Assembly (NCBI RefSeq): GCF_004354085.1
Contig: NZ_SMSE01000004.1
Coordinates: 186,001 to 250,000, forward strand
From: Seongchinamella unica
Lineage (GTDB): Bacteria; Pseudomonadota; Gammaproteobacteria; Pseudomonadales; Halieaceae
Direction of reading: 5' to 3'
DNA length: 64,000 nt
Shown here one piece after another: positions 16,783 through 25,051 of the stretch (positions are counted from its first letter, which is position 1; each line of letters opens with the position of its first letter). The notes below the pieces were generated by a model. It worked only from the letters and a program-made list of their open reading frames with translations. It ran no database searches and was not told the DNA's origin. A program made the translations under genes and the position numbers.

Positions 16783-17711
16783 CGTCTCACCTCATAGTCT
16801 TCCCGCAAGCGCTCAATGCTCTCCTTGAGCGCCGCCGCCCGGGCCTGCGACTCCAGGTCTCTCAGCAACAGCGGCCTGACTTCTTCCAGTGTTGCATCCC
16901 GGGCAGGTTCCACCTCCTCAACGAACACGTAGTGGAGTCCGTAGGTGGAGCGAATCGGACCCAACCACTGTCCTGCCTGTGGCCCGGCCTGTTGCAGGTT
17001 CAGTACGAACGCTGCCCCGAAATGGCGGGACAACTGTTCCGGTGTCTGCCGTTTGAAGCGGTAACCGGGCAAAAATGGCGAGCTCAGGTCGCGGGCCTCT
17101 GCCGGACCCAGGGATTGGCTGGCGATAGTTGCGACGACCTGCTGCGCCTCCGCTTCACGCTCGCGGTTAAAGTACACATGCTCTATGGAATAGCGGGGTG
17201 GACGCCGCAGCTCTACCCTGCGCTCGGAAAATTCCCTGGCCACATCCGCTTCGCCAGGTGTCACGGGGGGATTACCAGCCAGCAACAACTGCTCGACAAT
17301 CTGGATCAGCCTGCGCTTTATGACCTCATCTCCCAGGTGCAGGCGCATCTCCAGTGCCTGCTCGTAAAGTGCCTGGTCGGTTTTCCCTTCAGCGATACCG
17401 AGAAAGTGCATGTTGCGCAACAGGCGCTGGTAGACCACTGGGTCGTAAAGATGCAGATTCAGCTCAAGCCCCCGCTGGAACATCATGTCCCGGTCCAGTT
17501 CGGCGGTAATCATCCGCTCCATTTGCGCTTCAGTAGGTATTCGTCCCACGGTGCCCAGCCACTGCTGTTGCAGTGTCTCGAGCCGCGCTTCAGGCAGTGG
17601 ACCAATCACCGTGGGCGGCTCCGGGAACAGTTTGCCCTGGGCCCAGTAGAGAGCCGATCCGATAACAATAAAGTGAATCCAGGGCCGATTGAGCCTGGCC
17701 AGAAATTTCAT
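16779..17711 (-). CDS. membrane-anchored parvulin-type peptidyl-prolyl isomerase
   Basis: A 310-residue protein with an uncleaved N-terminal anchor (about residues 10-28) and a periplasmic part. Residues 40-165 are SurA/PpiD-like helices (RMITAELDRDMMFQRGLELN). A PpiC-type rotamase domain follows, with RYSIEHVYFN, FLPGYRF, SRHFGAAFVLNL and WLGPIRSTYGLHYVFV. Homologues fold exported or outer membrane proteins. The gene overlaps the HupE-like gene, which suggests it assists that protein or its extracytoplasmic domain. It is 44 bases downstream of the nitroreductase gene on the same strand. Confidence 0.87.
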   Translation of the reverse strand: MKFLARLNRPWIHFIVIGSALYWAQGKLFPEPPTVIGPLPEARLETLQQQWLGTVGRIPTEAQMERMITAELDRDMMFQRGLELNLHLYDPVVYQRLLRNMHFLGIAEGKTDQALYEQALEMRLHLGDEVIKRRLIQIVEQLLLAGNPPVTPGEADVAREFSERRVELRRPPRYSIEHVYFNREREAEAQQVVATIASQSLGPAEARDLSSPFLPGYRFKRQTPEQLSRHFGAAFVLNLQQAGPQAGQWLGPIRSTYGLHYVFVEEVEPARDATLEEVRPLLLRDLESQARAAALKESIERLREDYEVRR

Positions 17712-17755
17712 CCATTACTCCTGAAGGGGACACACCGGAAATGGCTGCGGCACTG

Positions 17756-18313
17756 TTACCAGGCACTCACGAAGTCTTCAGGACTCAGGTCCGGCAGCGG
17801 CTTCGGATCGCCCGGGCGGGTGCCGAGATAAACAAAACCGACGAGTTCCTCGTCGGCGGAAAGCCCCAGGCCGTCCATAACATTGCGATCGAAACACGCA
17901 TCGCCGGTGCGCCAGATACCAGCGTAGCCAAGTGTTTCAGCCGCCAGCAGCAAACCGTAGGCTGCGCAACCCGCTGACAATTGCTGTTCGATAGGGGGTA
18001 CCTTGGGATGTTCGCGGAGTCTCGCCACCACCGCCACCAACAGGGGGGCCCGCCGGGGGGCATTGACCGCTTTCTGCCGGGCGTTGTCGTCGGCAGCGGG
18101 ATTTCGCTTCAGCAGGGCGTCCTCTAACAGGGCTCCCAAGGCCTCACGGCGGTCACCGGCAATGGTAATAAACCGCCAGGGACGCAGGCGGGCGTGGTCA
18201 GGCGCGCGCATGGCCACGGCAAGCATTTCCTGCAACTCGCGATCGGAGGGTGCCGGGGCGGTCAACTTGGGCGAGGAATTGCGCTGCTGTAAAAATCGGA
18301 GTACGTCGTTCAT
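17756..18313 (-). CDS. nitroreductase family protein, YdjA-like
   Basis: A 185-residue FMN-dependent NAD(P)H oxidoreductase of the minimal nitroreductase fold, the length of E. coli YdjA (183). Visible are RNSSPKL...APSDRELQEML, the FMN-phosphate-contacting RAPDHARLRPWRF near residues 37-50, and the C-terminal LGYAGIWRTG...VGFVYLGTRPGDPKPLP. The start chosen is the ATG at 18313, which gives the family N-terminus; an upstream frame of 14 more codons is unlikely. The physiological substrate of YdjA proteins is not known. It sits downstream of the FkbM gene after 60 bases. Confidence 0.9.
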   Translation of the reverse strand: MNDVLRFLQQRNSSPKLTAPAPSDRELQEMLAVAMRAPDHARLRPWRFITIAGDRREALGALLEDALLKRNPAADDNARQKAVNAPRRAPLLVAVVARLREHPKVPPIEQQLSAGCAAYGLLLAAETLGYAGIWRTGDACFDRNVMDGLGLSADEELVGFVYLGTRPGDPKPLPDLSPEDFVSAW

Positions 18314-18373
18314 GGTCGTTATCAGGATACTTCTGGCCGACAATGATAGCAGCAAACCCGCCCAATGTGCCGT

Positions 18374-19186
18374 TCAGCCGGGGCCTTCTCCCACCAGAAT
18401 ATTCATGAACCCGGCATCTCCGGCGACAGCGTCTACATTGTCACACCACTGACTCAGTTCACCGATTGAGGATGCCACCAGCCGGTGCTCAAGGTGATCG
18501 ATAATCCACAGGGGCTGATCCAGCTCCGCCAATAGCTCAACCAGGGCCCGTCCGCTGCTGCCACATTGCCGCAGTGACAGGGGCGTCAGTTCAATAATGA
18601 CCCGTGGCCTGGTCGGCAGGGAGGTCAGCAATGGCATCAGGCCCTGCACCACACCGTATTCCGATCCCTGGGTGTCAATTTTCAGCAAGTCCAGGCGCTG
18701 CAACCTGCCGGAGAGTGCCTCTGCCCCATTCAACAGTTTGATGGCCCTGCTCTGCCTGCCCTCTTCCGCGGCAAAGATCTGGTGATCGCCGAGATTGTTT
18801 TCACTCAGGTAGAGCCGTGCTTCACCCGTTTTGGCGGCGAGAGCGGCGCGGATCGGGTGAACAATATCCTGTTTGCCGTTAGCCGCAACACTGTCGGTGA
18901 GCAGGGTGAAATTATCGGGGTCGGGTTCGAAGGCAAACACCGCGCCCGCCGGCCCGACACGGCTCGCTGCCAGTAACGAGAAATAACCGATGTTGGCGCC
19001 AACATCCACAAACACATCCCCCGGCGCCAGGAAGTCCAGCACCAGCGATGACTCGTAGGGCTCCCACACACCCTGCTCACGCAAACGGCGTGAGACGTGC
19101 ATGTCATGCTCGCCGTGAACCCATAGGAAGAGGGGTTCATCCAGGCCGGGGACTGCCAGGGGAACCAGCGAGGGACCGGGATCCAT
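18374..19186 (-). CDS. FkbM-family SAM-dependent methyltransferase
   Basis: A 270-residue protein. The SAM-binding motif I is FVDVGANIGYFSLLAA (about residues 55-70), with the acidic motif VFAFEPDPDNFTLL after it and LDLLKIDTQGSEYGVVQGL in the C-terminal half, which is the FkbM signature. FkbM enzymes O-methylate sugars, polyketides or other small acceptors; the acceptor is unknown here. The start ATG (19186) overlaps the TGA of the zinc-ribbon gene by one base, so the two are coupled. Longer reading frames upstream overlap that gene and are rejected. Confidence 0.88.
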   Translation of the reverse strand: MDPGPSLVPLAVPGLDEPLFLWVHGEHDMHVSRRLREQGVWEPYESSLVLDFLAPGDVFVDVGANIGYFSLLAASRVGPAGAVFAFEPDPDNFTLLTDSVAANGKQDIVHPIRAALAAKTGEARLYLSENNLGDHQIFAAEEGRQSRAIKLLNGAEALSGRLQRLDLLKIDTQGSEYGVVQGLMPLLTSLPTRPRVIIELTPLSLRQCGSSGRALVELLAELDQPLWIIDHLEHRLVASSIGELSQWCDNVDAVAGDAGFMNILVGEGPG

Positions 19187-19371
19187 CAGTGGCTCGTTAC
19201 CCGGGTCGTGTCGCAGCGGGCGCAGCGGTATACCGTCACCAGCTTGCCCAGCTTCACGTCGAACTGTTTGGCCTTGTCCACCTGCCACTTGTGATGACCG
19301 TGCTTGCACAGGGTTTTACCCCGGTGCTTCTGCTTCAGGGAGGGCCTGCGGAAGGGAATGATCTCGGCCAC
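19186..19371 (-). CDS. small zinc-ribbon-like basic protein
   Basis: A 61-residue basic protein with the pattern CKHGHHKW near residue 22 and YRCARCDTTR near 47-56, four to five candidate zinc ligands in a treble-clef or ribbon layout. Very similar short proteins occur in Pseudomonas-type gammaproteobacteria as I recall, without known function. The gene lies two bases after glpK and its stop overlaps the FkbM start, so it is embedded in a tight unit. A nucleic-acid-binding or rRNA-related role is a guess from composition. Confidence 0.8.
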   Translation of the reverse strand: MAEIIPFRRPSLKQKHRGKTLCKHGHHKWQVDKAKQFDVKLGKLVTVYRCARCDTTRVTSH

Positions 19372-19373
19372 AG

Positions 19374-20864
19374 CTAGGCCAGGGTGCGCCGGAGGGCGTT
19401 ATTCCAGGAGTCGAGCCGTTTGCGCCGGGCACGGGTGCTCATTTTCACGGCGAACTCCCGCTCTGCCTGCCAGATGCCGCGCACTTCACCCGGGTTCTGC
19501 CACAAGCCTATGCCCAGCCCTGCCAGGTAACAGGCACCGGCGACCGTGGTCTCTATCACCTGCGGCCGAATCAGTTTCCGGCCCAGCACGTCCGCCTGAA
19601 TCTGCATCAGCAGGTCATTGGCGGCGGCACCACCATCGACCCGCAAGGGCTTCATACGCTTGCCCAGGTCTGCTTCCATAACCCGCAGGATATCGGCGTT
19701 TTGCAGCGCCATGGCATCCAGCGTGGCGCGGGCAATGTGGCCACGTTCGGTGCCCCGGGTCAGGCCGGTTATCGTACCCCGCGCCTCGGGTGCCCAATGA
19801 GGAGCGCCCAGCCCGGTGAGGGCAGGTACAAACTCCACGCCGCCGTGATCGCCCACGCTCAACGCCAGTGCCTCCACATCGGGGGAGCGCTTGATAATCT
19901 GCAGACCATCGCGCAGCCACTGCACGGCCGCGCCACAGACGAAAGCACCGCCCTCCAGGGCATAAACCGGTTTGCCCTTCTCGCCCAGTTGCCAGGCCAC
20001 CGTGGTCAACAGGCCGGAGCGGGATTGCAACGGTTCTGAGCCGGTATTCATCAGGATAAAAGAACCGGTACCAAAGGTGCACTTTGCCTCGCCCTGGCTG
20101 AAGCAGGTCTGGCCAAACAAGGCCGCCTGCTGGTCGTCCGCCACACCGGCAATGGGAATACCGTCGGGCAGACCGGGCACCCCGGATGTGTGCCCCAGCA
20201 CCGCGCTGGACGGCACGATGTCCGGCAGAATATCCACCGGCACGTCAAACAGATCCAGCAGCTGGCTGTCCCAGCGCCTGCTGTTCAAATTCATCAGCGA
20301 GGTTCGCGAGGCGTTGGATACATCGCTCACGTGATTTTGCCCGGCGGTAAGCTGCCAGATCAGGTAACTGTCGACGGTGCCGGCGGCCACCCTGCCCGCC
20401 TTGCGCAGCCGCGCGACCCCGGACGTATTGCGCAGCAGCCAGCGATATTTACTGCCCGCAAAATAAGGATCCAGCACCAGGCCAGCCTTGCGTCGCACGA
20501 GTTTTTCGTGGCCCTCGGCCTTCAGCTGTTCACAGAAATCCGTGGTGCGGCGGCACTGCCAGACCACCGCATTATTGAGTGGCTCGCCGGTTTGCCGATC
20601 CCACAACAGCGCCGTTTCCCGCTGGTTGGTAATGCCGATGGCGGCGATCTGCCCGGGCTTGCAAATACCCTTGCGCATCATCGCGCGAATGCCCTTGAGC
20701 ACCGACTGCCAGATGTCCGTGGGACGGTGTTCGACCCAGCCCGGTTTTGGGTAAAGCTGCGGGAACTCGTAATTGACGCTGGCGCGGAGCTTTCCCGCTG
20801 AGTCCATCAACGCCACGGTGCTGCCAGTGGTGCCCTGATCTATCGCCAGTACGAATTCCGCCAT
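19374..20864 (-). CDS. glpK: glycerol kinase
   Basis: GlpK phosphorylates glycerol to sn-glycerol 3-phosphate with ATP. It is 496 residues, the family length. Visible are the phosphate-1 motif DQGTTGS at 9-15, the glycerol-contacting block around ITNQRETALLWDRQTG, and the C-terminal adenosine motif VDGGAAANDLLMQIQAD. No glpF, glpD or glpR is nearby. Instead the upstream neighbour (8 bases) is an aldehyde dehydrogenase and the downstream neighbours are a zinc-ribbon protein and an FkbM methyltransferase, which is not the usual glp layout. Confidence 0.96.
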   Translation of the reverse strand: MAEFVLAIDQGTTGSTVALMDSAGKLRASVNYEFPQLYPKPGWVEHRPTDIWQSVLKGIRAMMRKGICKPGQIAAIGITNQRETALLWDRQTGEPLNNAVVWQCRRTTDFCEQLKAEGHEKLVRRKAGLVLDPYFAGSKYRWLLRNTSGVARLRKAGRVAAGTVDSYLIWQLTAGQNHVSDVSNASRTSLMNLNSRRWDSQLLDLFDVPVDILPDIVPSSAVLGHTSGVPGLPDGIPIAGVADDQQAALFGQTCFSQGEAKCTFGTGSFILMNTGSEPLQSRSGLLTTVAWQLGEKGKPVYALEGGAFVCGAAVQWLRDGLQIIKRSPDVEALALSVGDHGGVEFVPALTGLGAPHWAPEARGTITGLTRGTERGHIARATLDAMALQNADILRVMEADLGKRMKPLRVDGGAAANDLLMQIQADVLGRKLIRPQVIETTVAGACYLAGLGIGLWQNPGEVRGIWQAEREFAVKMSTRARRKRLDSWNNALRRTLA

Positions 20865-20872
20865 AAGCCAGT

Positions 20873-22300
20873 CTATCCCTCGTAACCTTCAACCGCCTTG
20901 ATTTCCAGAAAATCGGTGAAGCCGTGTGCGCCCCACTCACGACCATTTCCGGACTGTTTATAACCGCCAAAGGGTACGGCATAGCCCCCGGAGGCGCCAT
21001 TGATTTTAACGTTGCCGGCGCGAATGCGCGACGCTACCTGCCGGGCGTGATCCATATCGCCACTTTGCACATAGCCCGCCAGGCCATAGACCGTGTCATT
21101 GGCGATGGCGATGGCTTCTTCCTCGGTGTCGTAGGGGATCATGGTCAGCACAGGGCCGAAGATTTCCTCCCGCGCAATCCGCATGTCGTTAGTGGCGCCG
21201 GAAAAGACCGTCGGGCGGACAAAGTACCCCTTGTCGATACCCTCGGGCAGACCCGGCCCACCGGCGACCAGTTTTGCACCTTCGGCGATACCGGCGTCTA
21301 TCAGGCCCTGGATCTTGTCGAACTGGGCCTTGGACACCACCGGCCCCATGGTGGTTTTCTCGTCCGCCGGGTCACCCACGACCACGCTGGCCGCTGTGCG
21401 GGCGGCAATCTCTTCAGCTTTCGCGAGTTTTGCCGCCGGCACCAGCATACGCGAGGGGGCGTTACAGGACTGCCCGGTGTTGGAGAACATATGCAGGGCG
21501 CCCCGCTCCACGGCCTGCTCGAGGTCGGCGTCGTCCAGTATGATATTGGCGCTCTTTCCGCCCAACTCCTGGGCGACCCGCTTTACCGTGGGTGCAGCAT
21601 TCTGGGCGACCAGCACTCCGGCGCGGGTGGAGCCGGTGAATGACATCATATCCACATCGGGATGCTGCGACAGGGCGGTACCGACGCCGGGGCCATCGCC
21701 GTTGACCATGTTATAGACCCCCGCCGGAACGCCCGCCTCGTCCATAATCTCCGACCAGATATGGGCGGAAAGCGGTGCTATCTCGCTGGGCTTGAGCACC
21801 ATGGTGCAACCCACCGCCAGCGCCGGTGCTACCTTGCAGGCAATCTGGTTCAGGGGCCAGTTCCAGGGGGTAATCAGGCCGCAGACGCCGATAGGCTCCT
21901 TGAATACGCGGGCATTGCCCACTTCTTCCTCAAACTCGAAATCGCGCAGCACGCGCAGGGCCTCCTCCAGGTGGCCCAGGCCGCAATCGGCCTGTTCTTC
22001 CATGGCGAAGGTCTGGGGGGAACCCATTTCCTCGCGAATCGCCACAGCGACTTCCTCGTAGCGTTTCTTGTAGATCGCCACGCAGGACTCCAGCAGCTCA
22101 ATCCGCTCCTGCCGGTTGCTGCGACCGTAGCTGGAAAACGCCTGTCGTGCCGCCGCAACGGCCAGGTCGACATCATCAGCGGTCCCGAGGGAAATCAGCG
22201 CACAGAAGTCCTCGGTCGCCGGGTTGATGACCTCGAAATCGTTGGGTGTGAGCGGATCAACCCACTGGCCATTGATGTAAAACTGTCGATAATCGCGCAT
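20873..22300 (-). CDS. NAD(P)-dependent aldehyde dehydrogenase
   Basis: A 475-residue class 1/2-type aldehyde dehydrogenase. It has the opening MRDYRQFYINGQWVDP, the active-site Asn in GLITPWNWPLNQ, the cofactor loop SFTGSTRAGVLVAQNA, the general-base Glu in AQELGGKSANIIL, the catalytic Cys in SNTGQSCNAPSRMLVP, and a C-terminal PFGGYKQSGNGREWG. Key residues are intact. The substrate is unknown; related enzymes act on a range of aliphatic and semialdehyde substrates. It begins the minus-strand run leading into glpK and is divergent from the acyl-CoA dehydrogenase gene. Confidence 0.93.
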   Translation of the reverse strand: MRDYRQFYINGQWVDPLTPNDFEVINPATEDFCALISLGTADDVDLAVAAARQAFSSYGRSNRQERIELLESCVAIYKKRYEEVAVAIREEMGSPQTFAMEEQADCGLGHLEEALRVLRDFEFEEEVGNARVFKEPIGVCGLITPWNWPLNQIACKVAPALAVGCTMVLKPSEIAPLSAHIWSEIMDEAGVPAGVYNMVNGDGPGVGTALSQHPDVDMMSFTGSTRAGVLVAQNAAPTVKRVAQELGGKSANIILDDADLEQAVERGALHMFSNTGQSCNAPSRMLVPAAKLAKAEEIAARTAASVVVGDPADEKTTMGPVVSKAQFDKIQGLIDAGIAEGAKLVAGGPGLPEGIDKGYFVRPTVFSGATNDMRIAREEIFGPVLTMIPYDTEEEAIAIANDTVYGLAGYVQSGDMDHARQVASRIRAGNVKINGASGGYAVPFGGYKQSGNGREWGAHGFTDFLEIKAVEGYEG

Positions 22301-22362
22301 ATGTTGCCTCCAACGGTAGCAAATTGACCAATATTTCGCCCAGTGTAGCAGCGGCCACTCAC

Positions 22363-22391
22363 TTGGGTATCACCCCAGAGGGGTGTACAAT
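22363..22391 (+). promoter_or_regulatory. candidate promoter with embedded operator upstream of the acyl-CoA dehydrogenase
   Basis: TTGGGT (22363-22368) and TACAAT (22386-22391) form a -35/-10 pair with a 17-base spacer. Within the spacer CACCCC (22371-22376) and GGGGTG (22380-22385) form a perfect inverted repeat with a 3-base centre, right where a repressor would block polymerase. The start codon follows 36 bases later with GGAG six bases before it. Confidence 0.4.
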
Positions 22392-22426
22392 CCGCGCGTT
22401 TTTCAGCCAGTTTTGTGGAGCCCCAG

Positions 22427-23563
22427 ATGAACAACGAAGAACTCACCCTGTTTCGCGATATGGCCCGCCGGGCCTTTGAACAGCTGATCGGCCCCCATTA
22501 CGAAGCCTGGGAGGAAAAGCACATTGTTCCCCGCGAATTGTGGAACCAGCTGGGAGAGGCGGGCTTGCTGTGCCCGGACATGCCGGAAGCCTACGGCGGA
22601 GCCGGTACCTCGCCGCAGGTGTGTTTTGCCATGATCGAGGAACTGTCCCACATGGGCTTTGGTGGTCTCGCCAGCGGCTACGGCATTCACTCCAACATCG
22701 TCGCCCCCTATATCGAGCACTTTGGCACCGAGGAGCAGAAGCAGCAGTGGTTGCCCAAAATGGTCTCCGGCGAGGCAGTGGGCGCACTGGCCATGACCGA
22801 ACCCGGCGCCGGTTCCGACGTACAGGGTATTCGCACCAACGCTGTGCGCGACGGTGACGAATGGGTACTTAACGGCTCCAAGATTTTCATCACCAACGGC
22901 ATTCATGCCGATGTGGTCGTGGTGGCGGCCATCACCGACCCGGGCAAGGGCGCCAGGGGCACGTCGCTGTTCCTGGTGGACAGTTCCCTGCCGGGCTTCG
23001 ACAAGGGCAAGAAAATAGAAAAGATCGGTCAGCACGCCTCCGACACGGCGGAGCTTTTCTTCCAGGATGTGCGCCTGCCCGCCAACGCCCTGCTGGGAGA
23101 TCTGAACAAGGGCTTCGTCATCATGATGACCGAACTGCCCCGGGAGCGCCTGGGTATTGCCGCCCAGGCGGTTGCGGCTGCCGAGGGTGCCCTTGAGCTC
23201 ACCGTGGACTACGTCCAGGAGAGAAAAGCCTTCGGGCAAACCGTTGCTTCCTTCCAGAACACCCGTTTCACCCTGGCCGACGTCAAAACCGAGATCGCCC
23301 TCAACCGGGCCTTCTACGAAAAGTGCGCAGACCAGTACACCCGCGATGAACTGACATCCGATGACGCCGCCATGCTCAAGTACGCGGCGACGGAAATGCA
23401 GTGCAAGACAATTGACCAGTGCCTGCAGCTGTTTGGCGGTTACGGCTATACCGCCGAATATCCGATTTCCCGTTACTACACCGATGCCCGCATCCAGCGC
23501 ATCTACGGCGGTACCTCCGAGATCATGCGCGAACTGGTGGCGCGCTCAATCCTCGGTCGTTGA
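22427..23563 (+). CDS. acyl-CoA dehydrogenase
   Basis: A 378-residue FAD acyl-CoA dehydrogenase making trans-2-enoyl-CoA, with electrons passing to ETF. Signature blocks are AMTEPGAGSDVQGIRTNA, DYVQERKAFGQTVASFQNTR and QLFGGYGYTAEYPISRYYTD. At the position of the usual catalytic Glu of medium/short-chain enzymes (YEGTSEI) the sequence is YGGTSEI, so the base must sit elsewhere, as in the isovaleryl/long-chain types where it is on an earlier helix. The ATG at 22427 has GGAG at 22417-22420. Substrate unknown. Confidence 0.93.
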   Translation: MNNEELTLFRDMARRAFEQLIGPHYEAWEEKHIVPRELWNQLGEAGLLCPDMPEAYGGAGTSPQVCFAMIEELSHMGFGGLASGYGIHSNIVAPYIEHFGTEEQKQQWLPKMVSGEAVGALAMTEPGAGSDVQGIRTNAVRDGDEWVLNGSKIFITNGIHADVVVVAAITDPGKGARGTSLFLVDSSLPGFDKGKKIEKIGQHASDTAELFFQDVRLPANALLGDLNKGFVIMMTELPRERLGIAAQAVAAAEGALELTVDYVQERKAFGQTVASFQNTRFTLADVKTEIALNRAFYEKCADQYTRDELTSDDAAMLKYAATEMQCKTIDQCLQLFGGYGYTAEYPISRYYTDARIQRIYGGTSEIMRELVARSILGR

Positions 23564-23592
23564 CACCCCGACTTCAGCCCGGGGGGGCCTGT

Positions 23593-23958
23593 TCAGGCGG
23601 AGAGCGTGTGCACTACCTTGCACCACTTCTCCATATCCTCCCGGCTGGAATCCTTTAGCTCCAGGCCCACCCAGTATCCGGGCTTGCCCTCCGCCGGGCG
23701 ACACCACATAGCTTGACCCACCAGTTCCAGGTTTTCTTTCCAGTCGTCCATGGGGACCGCGAGATTGAGCTGCGAGCCGGTGCTGATCTGTGACGGCACC
23801 AGAAGTTTGAGACCACCAATGGAAATGTCGACAGTCTCGCAACGGATGATGGCATTTTCCGCCTCAGAGCGGCTACCTCTGGCCACCACCTCAATGAAAA
23901 TGGCCTGCACGACTTCGATCCGCTCGTGCCTGCGGCGGTCGGTAAAATCGTGTGTCAT
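23593..23958 (-). CDS. PilZ domain protein (c-di-GMP receptor type)
   Basis: A 121-residue single-domain PilZ protein. The c-di-GMP-binding RxxxR is present as RRRHER at about residues 8-13, and the second motif D-x-S-x-x-G as DISIGGLKLLV near 44-54. A final helix follows (DSSREDMEKWCKVVHTL). Both ligand motifs look intact, so nucleotide binding is likely. The start ATG at 23958 is chosen for the family N-terminus and a GGGGA upstream. It lies downstream of the AEC carrier gene after 83 bases. The pathway it controls is unknown. Confidence 0.9.
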   Translation of the reverse strand: MTHDFTDRRRHERIEVVQAIFIEVVARGSRSEAENAIIRCETVDISIGGLKLLVPSQISTGSQLNLAVPMDDWKENLELVGQAMWCRPAEGKPGYWVGLELKDSSREDMEKWCKVVHTLSA

Positions 23959-24041
23959 ACCTCGTCCCCGGATTCTGCGTGTGACCAATGTGCCACGCCG
24001 AGGCAAGGAACGTCATCACAGAATTGTTAAATTCTCCAGAT

Positions 24042-25013
24042 TTAACCCCCCGGATAACCCACCAGGGAGAACATGGAAAGGACAAACAGTCCCCAGGTGA
24101 GGGTGATAACCGAGAGCAGGGTGGTAAGGACAACAATATTTGCCGCCAATACCCCGTTACCGCGTGCCGCCACCACCATAATATAGCTGGCGGCGGCGGC
24201 CGGTGATGCCACCAGCAGGAACAGCACACCGAGGGGCTCATCACGCACCCCCAGGGCAAGGGCGAGCAACACCGAGAGCAGCGGTGCAATAACCAGCCGC
24301 CAGCCTGTCGCCTCCCAGGCCAGCGGTCCGGACACGCGCAGTTCGGATAATTTCATCGCCCCGCCAATGCAAACCAGCATCAGCGGCAGGAAAAAAGTGC
24401 CCAGCCAGAGACTGGCAGGCTCGACAATATCCGGCACCGGCAGGCCTGACAACGACAGGAGCACCCCCGCGGCGATGCCGATCAGCAGCGGATTGCGAAG
24501 CACGCCCCACAGGGTGGCGAGCAGGGAGGAATTGCCACCCAGGGTTCGGTTCAATACCAGGACCGCCAACACGTTGTAAAGGCTGGTCATGACAGCGACG
24601 GCCAGCGCCCCGAGCTGCGCCCCCTTCTCGCCATAGGCCGCTATACACAGGGCCAGCCCCATGATGGCGAGATTGGAGCGAAATGCCCCCTGCACAAAGA
24701 TACCCCGTTCCGCCAGGGGGTGTCCGCGCCAGGCACTGTAGACCCAGCTCGCCACAGTGACCGCCAGTGTTGCCAGCACCCCTGCCAGCAGGAACTTGGC
24801 CGAGCGCAGGTTGGAGTAGTCAACGCTGGCAGCGCCGGCAAACAGCATCAACGGCAACCCGAAGTTGAACGAAATTCGGGAAATCCGGTCATTGAGGGAC
24901 AGGGGCAGCCAACCGATACGCGCCAGCGCGGCGCCGGCCACCACCCAGCCGAACGTGGGCAGGGAAACCAGCAGGCAGGTGAAAAGCAGCGCAGCGGCGT
25001 CAGCGAGAGTCAA
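24042..25013 (-). CDS. AEC family transporter (auxin efflux carrier fold)
   Basis: A 323-residue integral membrane protein with about ten helices in two halves, each with a polar break: SFNFGLPLMLFAGA in the first and GTFFLPLMLVCIGGAM in the second, the crossover motifs of the AEC/BART fold. Family members export or import organic acids or amino acids. The first usable codon is TTG at 25013 with only a weak ribosome site; no ATG is available before the first helix. It is 38 bases downstream of the omega-aminotransferase gene on the same strand, so it may carry that enzyme's substrate or product. Confidence 0.85.
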   Translation of the reverse strand: MTLADAAALLFTCLLVSLPTFGWVVAGAALARIGWLPLSLNDRISRISFNFGLPLMLFAGAASVDYSNLRSAKFLLAGVLATLAVTVASWVYSAWRGHPLAERGIFVQGAFRSNLAIMGLALCIAAYGEKGAQLGALAVAVMTSLYNVLAVLVLNRTLGGNSSLLATLWGVLRNPLLIGIAAGVLLSLSGLPVPDIVEPASLWLGTFFLPLMLVCIGGAMKLSELRVSGPLAWEATGWRLVIAPLLSVLLALALGVRDEPLGVLFLLVASPAAAASYIMVVAARGNGVLAANIVVLTTLLSVITLTWGLFVLSMFSLVGYPGG

Positions 25014-25051
25014 GCGTACCCGGACATTGGACCCAATGGCCCATTATGCCC

